This document shows positions 5,948-8,066 of a stretch of 8,066 bases of DNA, in pieces. Within the stretch, counting starts at the first letter, position 1. The number at the start of each line of letters is the position of its first letter. Below the pieces are notes generated by a model, which was given only the letters and a program-made list of their open reading frames with translations, was not told the DNA's origin and searched no databases. A program made the position numbers and the translations under genes. Source of the stretch: Dehalococcoidia bacterium (GTDB taxonomy: Bacteria > Chloroflexota > Dehalococcoidia > Dehalococcoidales > RBG-16-60-22); assembly GCA_030615655.1 (NCBI GenBank), contig JAUWYU010000063.1, positions 1-8,066 of the forward strand, in the 5' to 3' direction.

Positions 5948-7291
5948 TGCTTTCCAGGTTTTGAGATAGGGGGTGAGGTTGGCAGCGTCCCTGGGACCGA
6001 CCATGATTTCCCAGCCGGGCATTTCTTCTTCCAGGCTGCCGCTCTCGGCGGCGATGTACCCCGGAATTATCAGCTTCTGGTGCTTGATTTTATCGGTAAT
6101 GCCGCTCTTTAAGATGGCTGGGCCGATGATATCGGCGGAGAATTTGCCGGCTGCCCAGGAGGTCATCACCGAAAGACCTTCGGTGTCCTTGACATAGAGG
6201 TAGCTGGGTACCTTGCTGTTTTCTATCTCGCCGGAGACAATGAAGTAGGTGAGGGAGAAGTTGGAGGTAACCATTAGCGGCGCGTTTTCATCAGGGTTGT
6301 TGATTTCGTAAATGCCTTGCTTGGTAGCCAGCGGCCGCTGCGGGTCGGTATAGATGTTCAGCCGTTCTACCAGCAGCGGGAAGAGGCTTTCTCCCTGGAA
6401 ATCGGACAGGACGATGATGCCGGCGTACTTGGCGAGGAACATGGAGGCAATCACGGCCTCTTTCATGGGGTTATCGGTCATCTCGCCGGGGAAGACAATG
6501 GAGGGGAAGCCCAGGGGACGGTACTTCTTATTGAGGGCGGTACTTCTGATGATTATCTGGTCCTCAAGTGCCTGGCGGACCGTCCTGGCACCGGAGTCAA
6601 TGACGATGTTCTTGAGACCGGCGGCGGTCAGTTTTTCGGTCAGACTGGCGAGTTCTTCCAGGCCGGAGGCTTTCACAGCTACCGGGCAATCATTCTCCTT
6701 GGCTAGGTTAGCCACGCTGTCCAGATTATCTTTGGTGGCGGCATACAGCAGGGGTTTCCGGTCGGCACTGGCCTTCAGGCCGGCGGCCAGAATATCGGGA
6801 TTATCACTCATCAGGATAATGCCGCCGTCACTCTTTCCCTTGACCTTGTTGACCAGGGCTTCAAACTTGGCAGCGTCTCCTGAATCAGCTTTGATGGCTA
6901 TCAGGTCAGGGCGGAGGGTGAGCCCGACCCTTTCGTACTCCAGTGTTTTGAATCTCTTCAGCCTGGCATCAACCTCGGCATCATCCATGCTGTCACTGAC
7001 GAGGATAGCCAGGCCAGGCGGGTTCTCAAACCTTTTTTCGTGGCGGAACATGACGGTTTCACCGCCAATCTTGAGCGCCCTGTCGCCGACGCCGATGGTA
7101 GCCGGCAGGATAGGCGGTGCCGACGCCTCCGATAGCTTCTCTTTGGCTTCATCGGAGACGTGGGGGCAGGCGGTTAGTTCGGCTTTGGCAGCCGCCAGGT
7201 TCATGGCGAAGGCAAGGCAGGTGGGTACACCGCACTCGCCACAGTTTGTCTTGGGCAGTAGTTTGAAAATTTCTATTCCGGTAAGTGCCAT
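5945..7291 (-). CDS. acsC: Corrinoid iron-sulfur protein, large (gamma) subunit of CODH/ACS
   Basis: Carries the methyl group on its cobamide from AcsE to the A-cluster of acetyl-CoA synthase. The 448-residue length matches the Moorella protein (about 446). The N-terminal [4Fe-4S] domain has C17-x2-C20-x4-C25-x16-C42, the expected ligand set for the cluster that reactivates Co(II). A TIM-barrel middle domain follows (roughly 90-320). The C-terminal part (roughly 325-448), containing TSNFSLTYFIVSGEIE and LIIPGYIAAESGSLEEEMPGW, corresponds to the cobamide-binding domain. ATG 7289-7291 has AAAGGAG (7300-7306) 8 bases upstream. It begins 16 bases after acsB and ends 9 bases before acsE. The usual partner AcsD (small subunit) is not in the window, although it commonly lies between or beside these genes. 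The family's archaeal counterpart is CdhE, but the neighbours here are bacterial-type. Confidence 0.95.
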   Translation of the reverse strand: MALTGIEIFKLLPKTNCGECGVPTCLAFAMNLAAAKAELTACPHVSDEAKEKLSEASAPPILPATIGVGDRALKIGGETVMFRHEKRFENPPGLAILVSDSMDDAEVDARLKRFKTLEYERVGLTLRPDLIAIKADSGDAAKFEALVNKVKGKSDGGIILMSDNPDILAAGLKASADRKPLLYAATKDNLDSVANLAKENDCPVAVKASGLEELASLTEKLTAAGLKNIVIDSGARTVRQALEDQIIIRSTALNKKYRPLGFPSIVFPGEMTDNPMKEAVIASMFLAKYAGIIVLSDFQGESLFPLLVERLNIYTDPQRPLATKQGIYEINNPDENAPLMVTSNFSLTYFIVSGEIENSKVPSYLYVKDTEGLSVMTSWAAGKFSADIIGPAILKSGITDKIKHQKLIIPGYIAAESGSLEEEMPGWEIMVGPRDAANLTPYLKTWKA

Positions 7292-7307
7292 TTCACCATC
7301 TCCTTTC

Positions 7308-8066
7308 CTAGCCCAGTATCGGGTCCATAGTCAGGGCGGGATGTCCCTTCTCCTGCAGGAAGGGGAGAATTTCCTCTTCGGTAACTCCCACGGTCTCATC
7401 GGCAACCTTGTCGAGGAGGTCGGGCACGCCCAGTTCAGTAGCTCTCGCCGTGAACCGTTCGCCGATTTCCTCCTTGAGTATCTTGGGCATCCAGACCATC
7501 CTTAATAAACCACCCTCGGCGGAGAGAAACTTTCTCTGGGTGGTATTGTATTTGCCGTGGCCCACGAAGCCGGGGGTGCTTAAGCCCCCGCCGATTGTCC
7601 CGGCCAATGTGGTGAACTTCATACCGCAGGGTGTCTCGCCGGTGTAATCGCGGTTCACCGTCATCACGCCGTTGCACATGGGCAGGACGGCGGCGATAGC
7701 TTCGCAGCAGCCGCAGGTGGTCATGGGGTCGTTTACTAGACTGTAGAAGTTATAGTGGTCTATCTTGCCGCGTGAAGCCTTGAGGATAAACTCATTGACA
7801 CCTTTCCACTGTCCCATCTTGGCGTCTATGGTCTCGCCCTTTTCTACCGGTTGGTTCGGCCCGGTCGGGTTAATCTCGTAGGCGGCTTTGCAGTCCATCC
7901 AGTTATAGGAGCCGCACAGGCCGGTCCTCTCAGGACTGATGACGCAGACATGACTGGGAGCGAAGGACTGGCAGAGCGTGCACGAGTAATATATATCGAT
8001 GGTCTCGTCGGTCATGCCTTCCACTCGGGTATCTCTGGCACCGTAGACTGCCCTTGCCTTCGCCAC
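7308..8066 (-). CDS. acsB: Acetyl-CoA synthase (CODH/ACS alpha/beta subunit), C-terminal part only
   Basis: Condenses the methyl group, CO and CoA to acetyl-CoA at the Ni-Ni-[4Fe-4S] A-cluster. The visible 252 residues are the C-terminal third; the 5' end runs off the window at 8066. The GTG at the edge is an internal valine codon, not a start, because homologues are about 730 residues and the sequence begins mid-domain. All A-cluster ligands are present: C29, C32, C41, C51 (spacings 3, 9, 10 as in Moorella C506, C509, C518, C528) and the CGC motif C118-G-C120, 67 residues further as in C595-C597. Distance from the first ligand to the C-terminus (223 residues) also agrees with the Moorella enzyme. 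The stop TAG 7308-7310 is 16 bases before acsC. It is the first visible gene of the cluster, and the promoter must lie beyond the window. Confidence 0.96.
   Translation of the reverse strand: MAKARAVYGARDTRVEGMTDETIDIYYSCTLCQSFAPSHVCVISPERTGLCGSYNWMDCKAAYEINPTGPNQPVEKGETIDAKMGQWKGVNEFILKASRGKIDHYNFYSLVNDPMTTCGCCEAIAAVLPMCNGVMTVNRDYTGETPCGMKFTTLAGTIGGGLSTPGFVGHGKYNTTQRKFLSAEGGLLRMVWMPKILKEEIGERFTARATELGVPDLLDKVADETVGVTEEEILPFLQEKGHPALTMDPILG

Noticed and set aside
6354..7505. A 383-codon open frame on the plus strand opposite acsC and the end of acsB
   Set aside because: It is antisense to two well-supported genes, has low-complexity serine/alanine-rich composition, and shows no recognisable domain. 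It is a by-product of the codon usage of acsC.
8064..8066. GTG at the window edge as the start of a short acsB
   Set aside because: The protein begins mid-domain just before the A-cluster ligands, whereas homologues have roughly 475 residues before this point. The gene is cut by the window.

Overview
All genes in this window lie on the minus strand and read as one compact block, so the biological order runs from high to low coordinate. In that order they are acsB (3' part only), acsC, acsE, a DUF3786-type gene of unknown function, a NuoE-like [2Fe-2S] subunit, a NuoF-like flavin/NAD(P) subunit, and fdhA (3' end off the window). Spacers are 16, 9 and 74 bases, then two overlaps, then 25 bases. 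There is no gene-free stretch over 100 bases and no RNA gene, mobile element or CRISPR array was seen.

The first part (about 5057-8066) encodes the core of the Wood-Ljungdahl pathway: acetyl-CoA synthase with a complete set of A-cluster cysteines, the large subunit of the corrinoid iron-sulfur protein, and the methyltetrahydrofolate:corrinoid methyltransferase that charges it. The second part (1-4327) encodes a three-subunit soluble formate dehydrogenase (NuoE-like, NuoF-like and molybdopterin catalytic subunits). This enzyme would carry out the first step of the methyl branch (CO2 to formate) or its reverse, exchanging electrons with NAD(P)H and possibly ferredoxin. The DUF3786 gene sits between the two parts and overlaps the formate dehydrogenase genes.

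The main point an automatic annotation would miss is that fdhA is not two genes. Its frame has a single TGA, at 831-833. It falls exactly where formate dehydrogenases carry selenocysteine, and the frame stays open and homologous from there to base 1. A perfect 6-bp hairpin with a GGUCU loop follows the codon at the spacing known from E. coli fdhF, so this is a selenoprotein with a bacterial SECIS element. No other gene here ends in TGA (stops are TAG, TAA, TAG, TAA, TAA, TAA).

The organism is a strict anaerobe with the acetyl-CoA pathway and selenocysteine machinery. The moderate GC content, bacterial-type acs genes and DUF3786 neighbour fit an uncultured Chloroflexota (Dehalococcoidia-like) lineage or another anaerobic bacterium such as a Desulfobacterota or Firmicutes acetogen. 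This placement is inferred from recalled resemblance, not a search. The pathway is known; the less explained items are the DUF3786 protein, a doubled cysteine motif in FdhA, and a probable CTG start in the NuoE-like gene.
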